Of a stretch of DNA of 64,000 nucleotides, positions 18,901 through 26,929 are shown in pieces; positions within the stretch are counted from its first letter, which is position 1, and every line of letters begins with the position of its first letter. The notes under the pieces were generated by a model. It saw only the letters and a list, made by a program, of their open reading frames with translations, was not told the origin of the DNA and ran no database searches. Source of the stretch: Vallitalea longa (GTDB lineage: Bacteria > Bacillota > Clostridia > Lachnospirales > Vallitaleaceae); the NCBI RefSeq assembly GCF_027923465.1, contig NZ_BRLB01000001.1:558001-622000 (forward strand), given 5' to 3'. Both the position numbers and the translations under genes were made by a program.

Positions 18901-19043
18901 TTTTCATTAGGATTGGCCTTACCAGTAATAGTGATTTCTCCTGTTTGATTATCTCTTATGACTTGAGGAGAATCTTGTGCAAATGCTGTTGCAGATGACA
19001 ACATCATGAATACTACCAGTAAAAGCGATAATAGCTTTTTCAT
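15957..19043 (-). CDS. SLH-anchored surface protein with DUF4430 and alpha/alpha-toroid domains (transcobalamin-like)
   Basis: About 1028 residues; start ATG 19043 chosen for GGAGGAAA 7 nt upstream (an earlier in-frame ATG overlaps that site). In order: signal peptide (1-23), Ig-like region (about 25-105), a beta-rich region (about 130-330), DUF4430 (about 355-465; GESVWDVLKDEL, GSGWMYCVNGKYPNYGVDKY), a charged linker, three SLH repeats (about 530-695; FINGYNNKFNPKDNISRAQF, IIKGYGSLFKPDDNITREQM, LINGYGGNFNPKEYVTREM), then a helical toroid (about 710-1028) like prenyltransferase/squalene-cyclase repeats and the transcobalamin alpha domain (GGEWAVLGLARR, GMTIQALAPYY, MATEQGYYALVAYER). SLH repeats bind wall polymer, so it sits on the cell surface. 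It is a close paralogue of the next protein but with the two binding modules in reverse order. Confidence 0.82.
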   Translation of the reverse strand: MKKLLSLLLVVFMMLSSATAFAQDSPQVIRDNQTGEITITGKANPNENVNVVIQKENKRYYIDSTSADNDGNYSFNTVVPVDKDYDAVVTIDGNRQDFQISKNDDGNDSEITIPSLPEGQDEIKQVGNNGEEITVTKDQVDIKIPDVEKEFKVNVTANDKAVKLNIGNSTKANVKVNLSNVHNQLPRIEAQNNDSALVIKENTSIDKNSGADIDLLRNLVLDQNRKKSIIDKIEGSNIINSNKKVDELEQSIMVGSEQSIVFSDYVEITFKGQAGKEAVYIQDDIIHNINRYSSDASGLASKKDEFAYDRNGDLVVKTKHFTDFIVFSTKDKGNNDDDNSGNSGSNPSTPSHKYITLSVDKLTINKGYVISSTRFEFNNGESVWDVLKDELDSRNISYDYEEPSENKYKSVYIKSIDGDGQFDHGTGSGWMYCVNGKYPNYGVDKYKLHNGDRVKIRYTTNLGKDLNAGNWDDSNDDDHDSHKSNNSKPDKNNTPKESSDNEGSNKDEVKEDQTKDNSLYLDQESISDWAKDAVEQASELKFINGYNNKFNPKDNISRAQFTKLIALLLDLDLHGTDTIEFTDISKDTWYRSYVNAAYNEDIIKGYGSLFKPDDNITREQMASIIVRALKLKERTSGSIIKDIDNVSDWAIKDVETAYSHKLINGYGGNFNPKEYVTREMAAVIIIRAYELKGNLKEEDLDINKLDDNIQQALDETTNYILENVKEPIVGSVGGEWAVLGLARRNADVPKDYYDNYYKKVAKKVKEQQTKTSRRWSTKVTDTQRVAIALTAIGKNPSDVEDIDLIDYTWNKGKNMPSLSEEHQILGNRQGLNELIYGLITIDLNNSKMPEDASISREEIIKRIIDVYETDEGGFNLRQDSETADADLTGMTIQALAPYYEKDGYENVTKAIDRALKTLSNIQDEKGGFASEFASFSGEAEATVESTVQVIVALCSLDINPTTDDRFIKNGNDPITNLMTYYNQGGGFKHLVDGEVNQMATEQGYYALVAYERFVNNQSSLYDMSDVNK

Positions 19044-19068
19044 TATACTTTCCTCCATTATATTTTAT

Positions 19069-22000
19069 CTATTCCACTATTAATTGTATATCAGGTAAAG
19101 AACCAAAATTACCACTTGTACCTATTCCATCTATTCCTGGACTCCATTCATTGGCTGCTTCGTATATAGAACCATCAGTTAATCCTATCTCTCCAACAAA
19201 ACCCTCTGGAACTAAAACTTTAAGTTCATCTGTATTTCCATTTTCAGATTGTACTACTTCCAAGCCTTCTACATCTGTATTATATGTTATCATCAATTTT
19301 CCAGCATAAGTAGAATTCCATTGACCTGCTACTGATCCTATTGGTGTTGATAGACCATTGAATCTGATTACGATCTCTTCTCCTGCAGAGATGATGTCAT
19401 CATCACCTTTATCAATGCTATAACTTAGCTCTTTATTCCTTAATCCAACTTCTTCAGCACCATAACTGATTGTATCACCATCTACAAAAGTTACTTCTTG
19501 TCCATCAATAACATAAGTTTCATCAGCTAGGTAATAAAATACATCATAATCATTTTGATCTAATTGTTTTTCTGTTATTTCAATACCGGATATAGGGTCT
19601 TGTCCTGTACCTTGTTCTTGGTCTTCTTCTTTCTCTAAATCATCTATTGCCGATTGTAATTGCAATCTGATATCATCTATTTCGTCTTGAGTGATATCTT
19701 CTTTATCAACTGCATCTTTAGCAGTATCCAATACAGTCAATAGACCATTATAGCTCTTTTCTGTATATGATGTTTTATCAAGTTTCTCTGCTTCATCTAT
19801 CAATTGTGTCAATTTAGTCTTATCTGTTTTCTTGCCTGTATCTTTTACTGTTACTTGGCAAGTAGCTGTAATATCATTATCTACATTGCTTTTTACAGTT
19901 ATAGTTGCCTCCCCTTCACTTATACCAGTGATTACTCCATCTACTACTGTAGCTATTTTTTCATCACTTGATTCCCATATGATACTTTTATCTACAGCAT
20001 CATCAGGTAGTATTGTAGCATAGAGATTCTCAGTATCACCTGTACTTATAGATAATTCATTTTTATCTAGTTCTATTTGTGTAGGCAATATATCATCATT
20101 CTCTTCCACAACTATTGAAAAATCAGGTAATGTGGAGAAAGTATCACTGCATACATCAGCTCCGAGGTTAGGTTCTCCTGGACCTGTCATATCTCTTTCT
20201 GAACCTAATGAAGAACCCCACCAAGATTCATCAATATGTCCATCAGTGAAATCGTAGACTCCTTCTTTATCGAATGTTATCTTTATCCCATTTGCTGTAG
20301 CTAAAGAATATTGTCCAACATTGTCATTGGATTTAACTTCGCCTAGAATTTCATTATCATATTTAACTCTCGTATAATCATCATTTCCCCATGGAGATGG
20401 GAAAGTAGGATTATAGATTGTAGCTAATTTATAAACTGGAAGTGTTATTCCTCTGAAACTTACTTTTACTTCATCTCCAGCTTTTATTGTTTCATCTTCT
20501 CTTGACATATTTTCTATATCTATTTCTATTTTTCTTGCATCTATAACATAGAATAATTTTTCTGTACCATTTTCATTTGTAGCGTTTATCTCTATGATAT
20601 TGCTTCTATTTTCAAGAGATACAGTATATTTATTATCATTTGGCTCTATTATATTGTCATTACATAATACTTTTACATCGTTACTACCTGTTAAATCTAC
20701 GTCAAAAGTATAATCAGTTGTATTTCCCTCAGCATAATATATAGTGTCATAGTTCCTTTGGTCTATACTTGTTTTTATATCTATACCTTTATCTTCCCCA
20801 TCTGTTACATCTACAACGATATACGCTTTGTTAACGTCAGAACAAGCACCGAAATCTCTATTATATTGGTGAGTCGCATCATATGTAACTTCAATAACAC
20901 TAGTTCCCACGCTGACAGCTTCTATTTTGTTGACTCCATTATCGGATGTTGCACCAATTTCTACACTATCACCTTTTATAACATTGTAATGGTATGTAGG
21001 ATGAGCTACTCTGTTACTTATAGGATCATCAATTATTTCAGGTACACGTCTTGCTGTTAAGTCATATGTATCTCCTACTTCCATGATTCTGAAATTGGAA
21101 TTAAGCCATAAGTCATTTTCAAAATCCTCTGGAATAGTATCAGGAGCAACTACAGGCTTATCATTTTTGTCTTCTACCAATCCTTCAATAGCTTTGTTTA
21201 ATTCACCTATCTTGGCACTTATTATTAATTCTTTTGAATCCTCGGTACTATTATAACTGTCATCTTCAGTAATTACCTTGGCATCACTGATAGCATCTTC
21301 AAGCACTTGGAAAGATCCAACAGTATAATCATCCTTAGAGTATTTTTCTGCTTCTGTGATTTTATGTTTTAATACATCTACTAGAGGTTCTTCCAACGCA
21401 CCCCAATTCGTAGTATATCTTAATCTGATAACATCTCCATCTTCAGGGAAATACGCTGATACACCAACGTTAGGCAATTCACCGTTTACATAATACATCC
21501 ACCCTGAACCATTACCATGGTCAAATTCTCCATCTCCATCTATTGATACAATATAACGACTTCCGTATTTATCATTATATGTACACTTCATAGATAAGCC
21601 TTTTTCATCTACAAGCCTTTTCAATACATCAAATACATTATCTTTTTCATATAAATCTACGGATGTTCGACTTACTGTATCACCTTTACCTATTATTCTC
21701 TTTTCAATAGATAATTGAACTGTTCCTACTGAACTGAAATCGACATCAGACATATCGTATAATGTATTTTTGCCTTCTACTAATCTATCATAAGCAACTA
21801 ATGCATATAGTCCTTGATCAGTAGCCATACCATCAACATTCTCGTCAAGAACATGTTTAAATCCACCAGTAGAATCTATGTATGTAAGTAAAGCAGTTAT
21901 TAAACTATTATCATTTTTGACGAATCTACTATCAGTATGAGGATTGATACCAAGTGAAGTCAATGCAACTATGATCTGTGATATTGTCTCTGATGGTTTA

Positions 22001-23097
22001 GTCAATTCACTACCAACAAATGAGATTTCATATTTTCCATCACTGCCCTGTAGCTTAGATAATTTATCAACAGCTTTATCTATAGCAGCTTTCACATCTT
22101 CATTACTATCATAATAAGGTGCTAGAGCTTGAATAGTCATTGCAGTAGTATCTACATCTAATGTATCACCACTTAATGCAAATCCTCCATCTTTGATTTG
22201 ATAGTCATTAAGTATTCTATTTATTATCTTTTCTCTTGTTATGCCAGTTTCACTTTTATAATCTTTCGCATCTATAGCCAATAATGCAAAACTTAGTTCA
22301 TTGACACCTTGTCTATGTCCTAATTCTCCATCTGGTTTTATCTCTGGGAAATTCTCAGCCTTATTAAATATATAGTCTAGTAAATTAATACCATCTACAT
22401 TTGCTGGATTTTTTCCAATTGAAGAAAGGGCTAAGCAGACTCTCTCAACATCTGTGACTTTATCATCCCATCTTCTTTTATCTTTGATACTTTCTTCTTT
22501 TACTCTACCTACAACTTTATCATAATAAGTTTCATAATACTTTTCTGGTATTTCTAATCCTGACCTTGCTAGAGAAAATACTGTCCAATCTCCTCCAATA
22601 GTAGCAACTCCTGGTTCACCTACCGCATCCAATTGATACTTGACTGCTTGCTTAATGGCCTCATCAACTTTTTCATCTATACTTATAACTTCTTGATGCT
22701 GGTTAACTATCAAAGTGTTACTTAAAGTAACTGGATTATGCATATTATCCCATGCGAAAGCCTTGATTTTATATTCGCCATCAGCAGGAATTGGTATACA
22801 AGTACCCCAATTCTTATCACTGTTTGCCTTGATTTCATCATTAACATAGTTATATGTAATCATTTTGTTAGTGTTATTCTCGTAAAGTCCAACAATCAAA
22901 TTGGCTTGTAACGTTTCATTAGTTGTATTTACTACACTAAAGTTAAACATTGCATCTTGATTGTTATCAAAATTTTCTACACTTGCTAGTGTAATATCAA
23001 GGGTTCCCCTCTCCTGTGCGTATATAGGTGTAATGCATGATACAATCATTAAGATTGAAAATAAAATTGGTAATACTTTTGTTTTGATCCTTTTCAT
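19069..23097 (-). CDS. Very large secreted alpha/alpha-toroid + DUF4430 protein (transcobalamin-like), first gene of B12-riboswitch operon
   Basis: About 1342 residues; ATG 23097 preferred, with GGAGGAT 5 nt upstream. In order: signal peptide (1-27, ...PIYAQE), beta-sandwich (about 30-130), alpha/alpha toroid (about 140-455; GGDWTVFSLARSG, TTAMTIQALAPYY, MATDQGLYALVAYDR), DUF4430 (about 458-565; NVFDVLKRLVDEKG, GSGWMYYVNGELPNVGVSAY), a FIVAR-like helical repeat (about 575-650), beta-rich regions, a Big_2 Ig-like domain (about 1000-1085), a second FIVAR-like repeat, and a C-terminal module related to an internal one. The toroid then beta-domain order is that of human transcobalamin and intrinsic factor. 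No SLH, LPXTG or lipobox is seen, so it may be free or held through its Ig/FIVAR part. The riboswitch upstream supports a cobalamin role. Confidence 0.82.
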   Translation of the reverse strand: MKRIKTKVLPILFSILMIVSCITPIYAQERGTLDITLASVENFDNNQDAMFNFSVVNTTNETLQANLIVGLYENNTNKMITYNYVNDEIKANSDKNWGTCIPIPADGEYKIKAFAWDNMHNPVTLSNTLIVNQHQEVISIDEKVDEAIKQAVKYQLDAVGEPGVATIGGDWTVFSLARSGLEIPEKYYETYYDKVVGRVKEESIKDKRRWDDKVTDVERVCLALSSIGKNPANVDGINLLDYIFNKAENFPEIKPDGELGHRQGVNELSFALLAIDAKDYKSETGITREKIINRILNDYQIKDGGFALSGDTLDVDTTAMTIQALAPYYDSNEDVKAAIDKAVDKLSKLQGSDGKYEISFVGSELTKPSETISQIIVALTSLGINPHTDSRFVKNDNSLITALLTYIDSTGGFKHVLDENVDGMATDQGLYALVAYDRLVEGKNTLYDMSDVDFSSVGTVQLSIEKRIIGKGDTVSRTSVDLYEKDNVFDVLKRLVDEKGLSMKCTYNDKYGSRYIVSIDGDGEFDHGNGSGWMYYVNGELPNVGVSAYFPEDGDVIRLRYTTNWGALEEPLVDVLKHKITEAEKYSKDDYTVGSFQVLEDAISDAKVITEDDSYNSTEDSKELIISAKIGELNKAIEGLVEDKNDKPVVAPDTIPEDFENDLWLNSNFRIMEVGDTYDLTARRVPEIIDDPISNRVAHPTYHYNVIKGDSVEIGATSDNGVNKIEAVSVGTSVIEVTYDATHQYNRDFGACSDVNKAYIVVDVTDGEDKGIDIKTSIDQRNYDTIYYAEGNTTDYTFDVDLTGSNDVKVLCNDNIIEPNDNKYTVSLENRSNIIEINATNENGTEKLFYVIDARKIEIDIENMSREDETIKAGDEVKVSFRGITLPVYKLATIYNPTFPSPWGNDDYTRVKYDNEILGEVKSNDNVGQYSLATANGIKITFDKEGVYDFTDGHIDESWWGSSLGSERDMTGPGEPNLGADVCSDTFSTLPDFSIVVEENDDILPTQIELDKNELSISTGDTENLYATILPDDAVDKSIIWESSDEKIATVVDGVITGISEGEATITVKSNVDNDITATCQVTVKDTGKKTDKTKLTQLIDEAEKLDKTSYTEKSYNGLLTVLDTAKDAVDKEDITQDEIDDIRLQLQSAIDDLEKEEDQEQGTGQDPISGIEITEKQLDQNDYDVFYYLADETYVIDGQEVTFVDGDTISYGAEEVGLRNKELSYSIDKGDDDIISAGEEIVIRFNGLSTPIGSVAGQWNSTYAGKLMITYNTDVEGLEVVQSENGNTDELKVLVPEGFVGEIGLTDGSIYEAANEWSPGIDGIGTSGNFGSLPDIQLIVE

Positions 23098-23144
23098 ATT
23101 ATCCTCCAAAAATTATATTTGGATAGTTAATAATAATTGATATC

Positions 23145-23174
23145 AAAAAAAGCTATCTCCATATGAGATAGCTT
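23145..23174 (-). terminator. Riboswitch-controlled intrinsic terminator
   Basis: Arms AAGCTATCTC and GAGATAGCTT (23150-23159, 23165-23174) with a 5-nt loop. On the minus strand they are followed by a U-tract (23145-23151). It lies between the cobalamin aptamer and the first gene, so it is the likely expression platform: cobalamin binding would favour termination. Confidence 0.85.
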
Positions 23175-23261
23175 AATTATATAATCAACACATTATTATA
23201 AGCATTATAAAAGTTTTAACAGCTTTTACAATTAACCTCCTATCCCAAAGGTTTGTAATAA

Positions 23262-23405
23262 GATAATTGGCAGGTCTCCTGACTCATGACTTAACCTTAG
23301 CTTCTCCTTCTCAAACCTATGGTTCAATGGTTATAAAAGCCTTGTATTCATTTACAGTAATGGGTGTTGTGCTAGAATCTCACTAGCTTCCCTTTTAACA
23401 ACTAA
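23262..23405 (-). promoter_or_regulatory. Cobalamin (B12) riboswitch
   Basis: Read on the minus strand, the region contains the B12-box core GTCAGGAGACCTGCC (about 23266-23283). Upstream are the matching aptamer blocks GGGAAGCTAGTGAGATTCTAGC (split here: GGGAAGC, then TGAGATTCTAGC) and ACAACACCC followed by TACTGTAA. Order and spacing match the cobalamin aptamer. A terminator follows at 23145-23174. It controls the operon running from 23097 to 11677: two transcobalamin-like secreted proteins, the tethered DUF4430 protein and the ECF transporter. Exact ends are approximate. Confidence 0.93.
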
Positions 23406-23583
23406 AATTAATTAGCTGACCAAATATCAATCTTCAATTGTTACTCAATTATAACAGCCTATAATTATCATTTCAATACCCTATAGTACTAATAATAAAA
23501 AATTACAAAAAACATTATAATATTAATAAATTCTAATAATTAGTTAATTAAATTAACCTACAACTGAATTTCATTTCATTCTA

Positions 23584-24807
23584 TCATTTCTCGAATATAT
23601 ACTCTTTATCATTTTTTCTACTATATGCTTTTATCAACAAATTCAATATATTAGGAATGAGTATTATGATTATGCATATAAACAAAGTCAACATAAAATG
23701 CTCTTTCAGTACAGCTCCCAATATACCTAAAGAGATAGTTATCCCTCCATAAGTAATAAATAAAAATGTGCCACTTACCCTACCAACAAATGCTTCGTCC
23801 ACCAAAACCATATAGCTACCTTCTGTATAAGTTTGTAAGAATATACTAACTCCCCCTACAATACCAGTGGCAACAAGAGCCACATAGAAATTAGGTGCTA
23901 ACATAAGTATTATGAATCCAAATACGAAAACAATTGCACCATAAGCCATATATTTATTACTATATTCTTTTGTTTTTATTATACCATTAAGCCATGCTCC
24001 AATTATTGATCCTACCCCAATGCTTGCAAATATGAATCCTGTACCCTCTTCTCCATAATTAAATCTGCCTAAAGCAATAATAGCTGGCAAGATATTAAGT
24101 ATTCCTCCTGCAACAGTATAAAACATCTTATACAAAGCGATTTCTTTTAATGTACCATTTGAAAATATATATTTAAATCCTTCTTTTTGTAGATTTATAA
24201 AACTAATTTTTTCCTCTTTTTCTACAACTACAGAAGTTTTATTATTATATCTGATCAATAGCACGAATATCATAGCTACTACGAATGAAGCTGAATTAAC
24301 TATAACTACTGTATAGAAACCCAAGTAAGCCAATATCATTCCACCACACATAGAACCGAAAATGACAGTAAGTTCATAATACATTCTAAGTCTTGAAATA
24401 ACTTTTCTAAGTTCAACTCCTTTAAATAACTTTTGAATGATGACATTTTTAGAAATAGTATGTAAAGCACCACATATTGAATTCATGAAGGCAACTACAT
24501 ATACAATATATAATGTATCTGATGATTTAAAAAACAAAACAAACAATATACTAACAGCTCTCACTGCATCCATTAATATTAATGTTTTTTTTGCATTAAA
24601 ACGATCACTAATACCTCCACCCACGAATGAAAAAATAGCAGAAGGAAGCAAACTGAAAATTAATGTAAAAGACAAAGCTAAAGATGACTGGGTAATAATA
24701 TATACCATAGCACTTAAAGCCGCTGTGTAAAACCAATTTCCTAGATCAGAAATTATTTGAGCCAATACTAGATATCTAAAACCATTTTTATTTATTTTTG
24801 TTGACAT
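23584..24807 (-). CDS. MFS transporter (drug/metabolite exporter type)
   Basis: About 407 residues with twelve hydrophobic segments. The first loop has 'GGGISDRFNAKKTLILMD' (about 47-64 of this start), a variant of the MFS motif A, and the layout resembles the EntS/macrolide-exporter group. I take ATG 24807, with TAGGAGGAG 5 nt upstream; the frame is open to 24852 but has no ribosome site there. A regulator of the XRE/TPR type is encoded divergently 319 bp away and may control it. It is just downstream of the B12 operon promoter region but on its own transcript. The exported compound is not predictable. Confidence 0.8.
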   Translation of the reverse strand: MSTKINKNGFRYLVLAQIISDLGNWFYTAALSAMVYIITQSSLALSFTLIFSLLPSAIFSFVGGGISDRFNAKKTLILMDAVRAVSILFVLFFKSSDTLYIVYVVAFMNSICGALHTISKNVIIQKLFKGVELRKVISRLRMYYELTVIFGSMCGGMILAYLGFYTVVIVNSASFVVAMIFVLLIRYNNKTSVVVEKEEKISFINLQKEGFKYIFSNGTLKEIALYKMFYTVAGGILNILPAIIALGRFNYGEEGTGFIFASIGVGSIIGAWLNGIIKTKEYSNKYMAYGAIVFVFGFIILMLAPNFYVALVATGIVGGVSIFLQTYTEGSYMVLVDEAFVGRVSGTFLFITYGGITISLGILGAVLKEHFMLTLFICIIIILIPNILNLLIKAYSRKNDKEYIFEK

Positions 24808-25125
24808 AAAACTCCTCCTATAATTACTACTAAATATTATATTATTTGACACTACAATTTATGGATATTCTATTTTCGCTTTACACTAATAAATATTAAT
24901 TACTCAACTTTCCCATTTCAATATTATATGGGAGTAAGCCAATAATCTACAATAATAATTCAGCTGCATGCAAAATGCTTCTTGGCAGATTGTTTTTATT
25001 ACTTGTAGTATTATTTTTACTGATATATAATAATTATAATTAATATATTATCTAGTAGTCTAATTATATCATCATAGCCCATAAACATTAAAGAGTATGA
25101 TATTTCTCAATATAGGAGTGAAATA

Positions 25126-26043
25126 ATGAATTTGTATAGATTTGGAAAAGAATTTAGTGAAATAAGACGTTCTAATAATATCTCTCAACAAAGATTAGCT
25201 GATACTATACAATGTAGCCGTAAATATATTAGTCTAATCGAAACAGGAAAAGTAGCTCCATCAACTAATATGATAGTTGAAATGTCTAAAATACTAGGTA
25301 ACGACATAATAGATTTATTAAAATTTTCTGACTATGATGATCCTGATTTTATGATATCAACTAAAAAGAAAGTAAGTTTATTAATAAATTCATGTGATTA
25401 TACTGGTCTCAACGACCAACTGACTATAATGGAACATCATACCGATTTTCAAACCCCGCAAAACGAGCAGTATATATTATATCTAAAATCAATATGTGAA
25501 ATGGAGATAAATCACGATTATTATAAATCAATAGACCTTATCAAAGAATCTTTATTCCTTAAAAAAAATGATGATTTATTATTGTTTTTACATAAAAACA
25601 AACTATCCTCTGATAAAATTCGTTCTTATCATAGTTTAGCTATTATATTTCATTTCATAAATGGCTATAAATATAGCATTGAGATATTAGAATATTTATT
25701 GACACATAGCAATATTTCATCAAGTCTTTCCAACTTGTCGAAAGTAAAAATGTATAATACTTTAGCTAACACATATATTCTTATGGATAAACATACAAAT
25801 GCTCTTAATGTGATAAATAAAGCACTATCAATAATAGATTGCATGGATTTAAATGTTCTGAGCATCTTACATTTTAATAAAGCCTATATACTATTTAAAT
25901 GTAATGAGATTAAAAATAGCAAGGAATACTTTGTCATGACTTACTATGACTATAAAAATCTAAATAACCAAAAACTAATGAAGTACTTAATACATTTTGC
26001 TCAAAACAACTGCTCCATAGATATTACTCCCTATATTTTATAA
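25126..26043 (+). CDS. XRE-family regulator with C-terminal TPR-like domain (Rgg/PlcR-like architecture)
   Basis: 305 residues. Residues about 5-58 are a helix-turn-helix of the XRE type (FSEIRRSNNISQQRLADTIQCSRKYISLIETG). Residues about 80-300 are helical, with Tyr/Leu-rich pairs of helices like tetratricopeptide repeats, as in RNPP/Rgg regulators that sense short peptides. The ATG at 25126 follows ATAGGAG. It is divergent from the MFS exporter, a common pairing in which the regulator controls export. No standard pheromone gene with a ribosome site was found beside it; a 22-codon hydrophobic frame at 24975-25043 is weak. Peptide sensing is an analogy only. Confidence 0.75.
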   Translation: MNLYRFGKEFSEIRRSNNISQQRLADTIQCSRKYISLIETGKVAPSTNMIVEMSKILGNDIIDLLKFSDYDDPDFMISTKKKVSLLINSCDYTGLNDQLTIMEHHTDFQTPQNEQYILYLKSICEMEINHDYYKSIDLIKESLFLKKNDDLLLFLHKNKLSSDKIRSYHSLAIIFHFINGYKYSIEILEYLLTHSNISSSLSNLSKVKMYNTLANTYILMDKHTNALNVINKALSIIDCMDLNVLSILHFNKAYILFKCNEIKNSKEYFVMTYYDYKNLNNQKLMKYLIHFAQNNCSIDITPYIL

Positions 26044-26059
26044 TATATGAAACTCCCTA

Positions 26060-26108
26060 TACAAAAAAACTATAATAGCTATCTAATTATAGAATAACTA
26101 TCATAGTT
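26060..26108 (-). terminator. Terminator at the end of the pyrimidine operon (may be bidirectional)
   Basis: Arms AACTATAATAG (26068-26078) and CTATCATAGTT (26098-26108), one mismatch. A run of A at 26063-26069 gives a U-tract on the minus strand after pyrE. It may also serve the plus-strand regulator gene ending at 26043. Confidence 0.65.
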
Positions 26109-26119
26109 AATTATTTTGC

Positions 26120-26794
26120 CTATTTTCCTCTATAAATACTGTAATATTCGTCAATTTTGTCTTTTATATCATCATCAATAAGTACCTTTCCATCAATCTC
26201 TCTTTTATATAGATGCTCAACAACCTCATCCATAGTCACTATAGCACATGTTTTCATATTGAACTTCTCTGCCAATTCATTAAGAGCACTCTCATCTCCC
26301 TGCCCTTTTTCCATTCTATCCACAGAGATAATCAATCCTTTCACATCTACATCCCCATTAGCTTTAATAATAGGCATAGTCTCATATATGGAAGTCCCTG
26401 CAGTAGTAACATCCTCAATGATAATAACCTTGTCACCATCTTTCAACTTACTTCCAAGCAAAATTCCCTTATCACCATGATCCTTAATCTCTTTCCTATT
26501 GGAACAATATGAAACTTCCTTTCCATAGCTGTTACTAAGAGCTACAGCCGTAGTAACACTCAAAGGAATCCCCTTGTAAGCTGGTCCAAACAACACATTG
26601 AAATCACCATCAAAATTACCCATAATCGCCTTTGCATAAAACTCACTAAGCCTACTTAACTGACTACCAGTCCTATAATTCCCAGTATTAACGAAGAACG
26701 GAGTCTTCCTCCCACTCTTAGTCACAAAATCACCAAAAGTAAGAACCCCACACTCCACCATGAACTCGATAAACTCTCTCTTATACTGCTCCAT
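26120..26794 (-). CDS. pyrE: Orotate phosphoribosyltransferase
   Basis: 224 residues; transfers phosphoribose from PRPP to orotate to give OMP, the fifth step of UMP synthesis; cytoplasmic. The PRPP-binding motif 'VIIIEDVTTAGTSIYE' (about 123-138) is intact, as are 'LFGPAYKGIPL' and the N-terminal 'FGDFVTKSGRKTPFFVNTG'. ATG follows AGGAGG. It is the last gene of the pyr operon. A 59-bp palindromic repeat lies in the 134-bp gap before it. Confidence 0.96.
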   Translation of the reverse strand: MEQYKREFIEFMVECGVLTFGDFVTKSGRKTPFFVNTGNYRTGSQLSRLSEFYAKAIMGNFDGDFNVLFGPAYKGIPLSVTTAVALSNSYGKEVSYCSNRKEIKDHGDKGILLGSKLKDGDKVIIIEDVTTAGTSIYETMPIIKANGDVDVKGLIISVDRMEKGQGDESALNELAEKFNMKTCAIVTMDEVVEHLYKREIDGKVLIDDDIKDKIDEYYSIYRGK

Positions 26795-26870
26795 AATATT
26801 AATCCTCCTATATCTTCCAATCTTATTATATAACCAAAATTCTTACTTACATCTATCCCAACTTCCACCA

Positions 26871-26929
26871 CCGATGGGAGTAAAGGGGTATGTGAAGTAG
26901 CGAACCATACTCCTTTACTCCCCGACCGT
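26871..26929. repeat. Palindromic repeat, copy A (pyrD-pyrE gap)
   Basis: Arms GGGAGTAAAGGGGTATG (26876-26892) and CATACTCCTTTACTCCC (26906-26922) with one mismatch and a 13-nt loop, flanked by CCGAT... and ...GACCGT. It abuts the pyrD stop codon and is visibly more G+C-rich than its surroundings. On the minus strand it opens ACGGTCGGGGAGT, nearly the same as copy C at 33163-33236 (25 of 30 bases). Confidence 0.8.
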
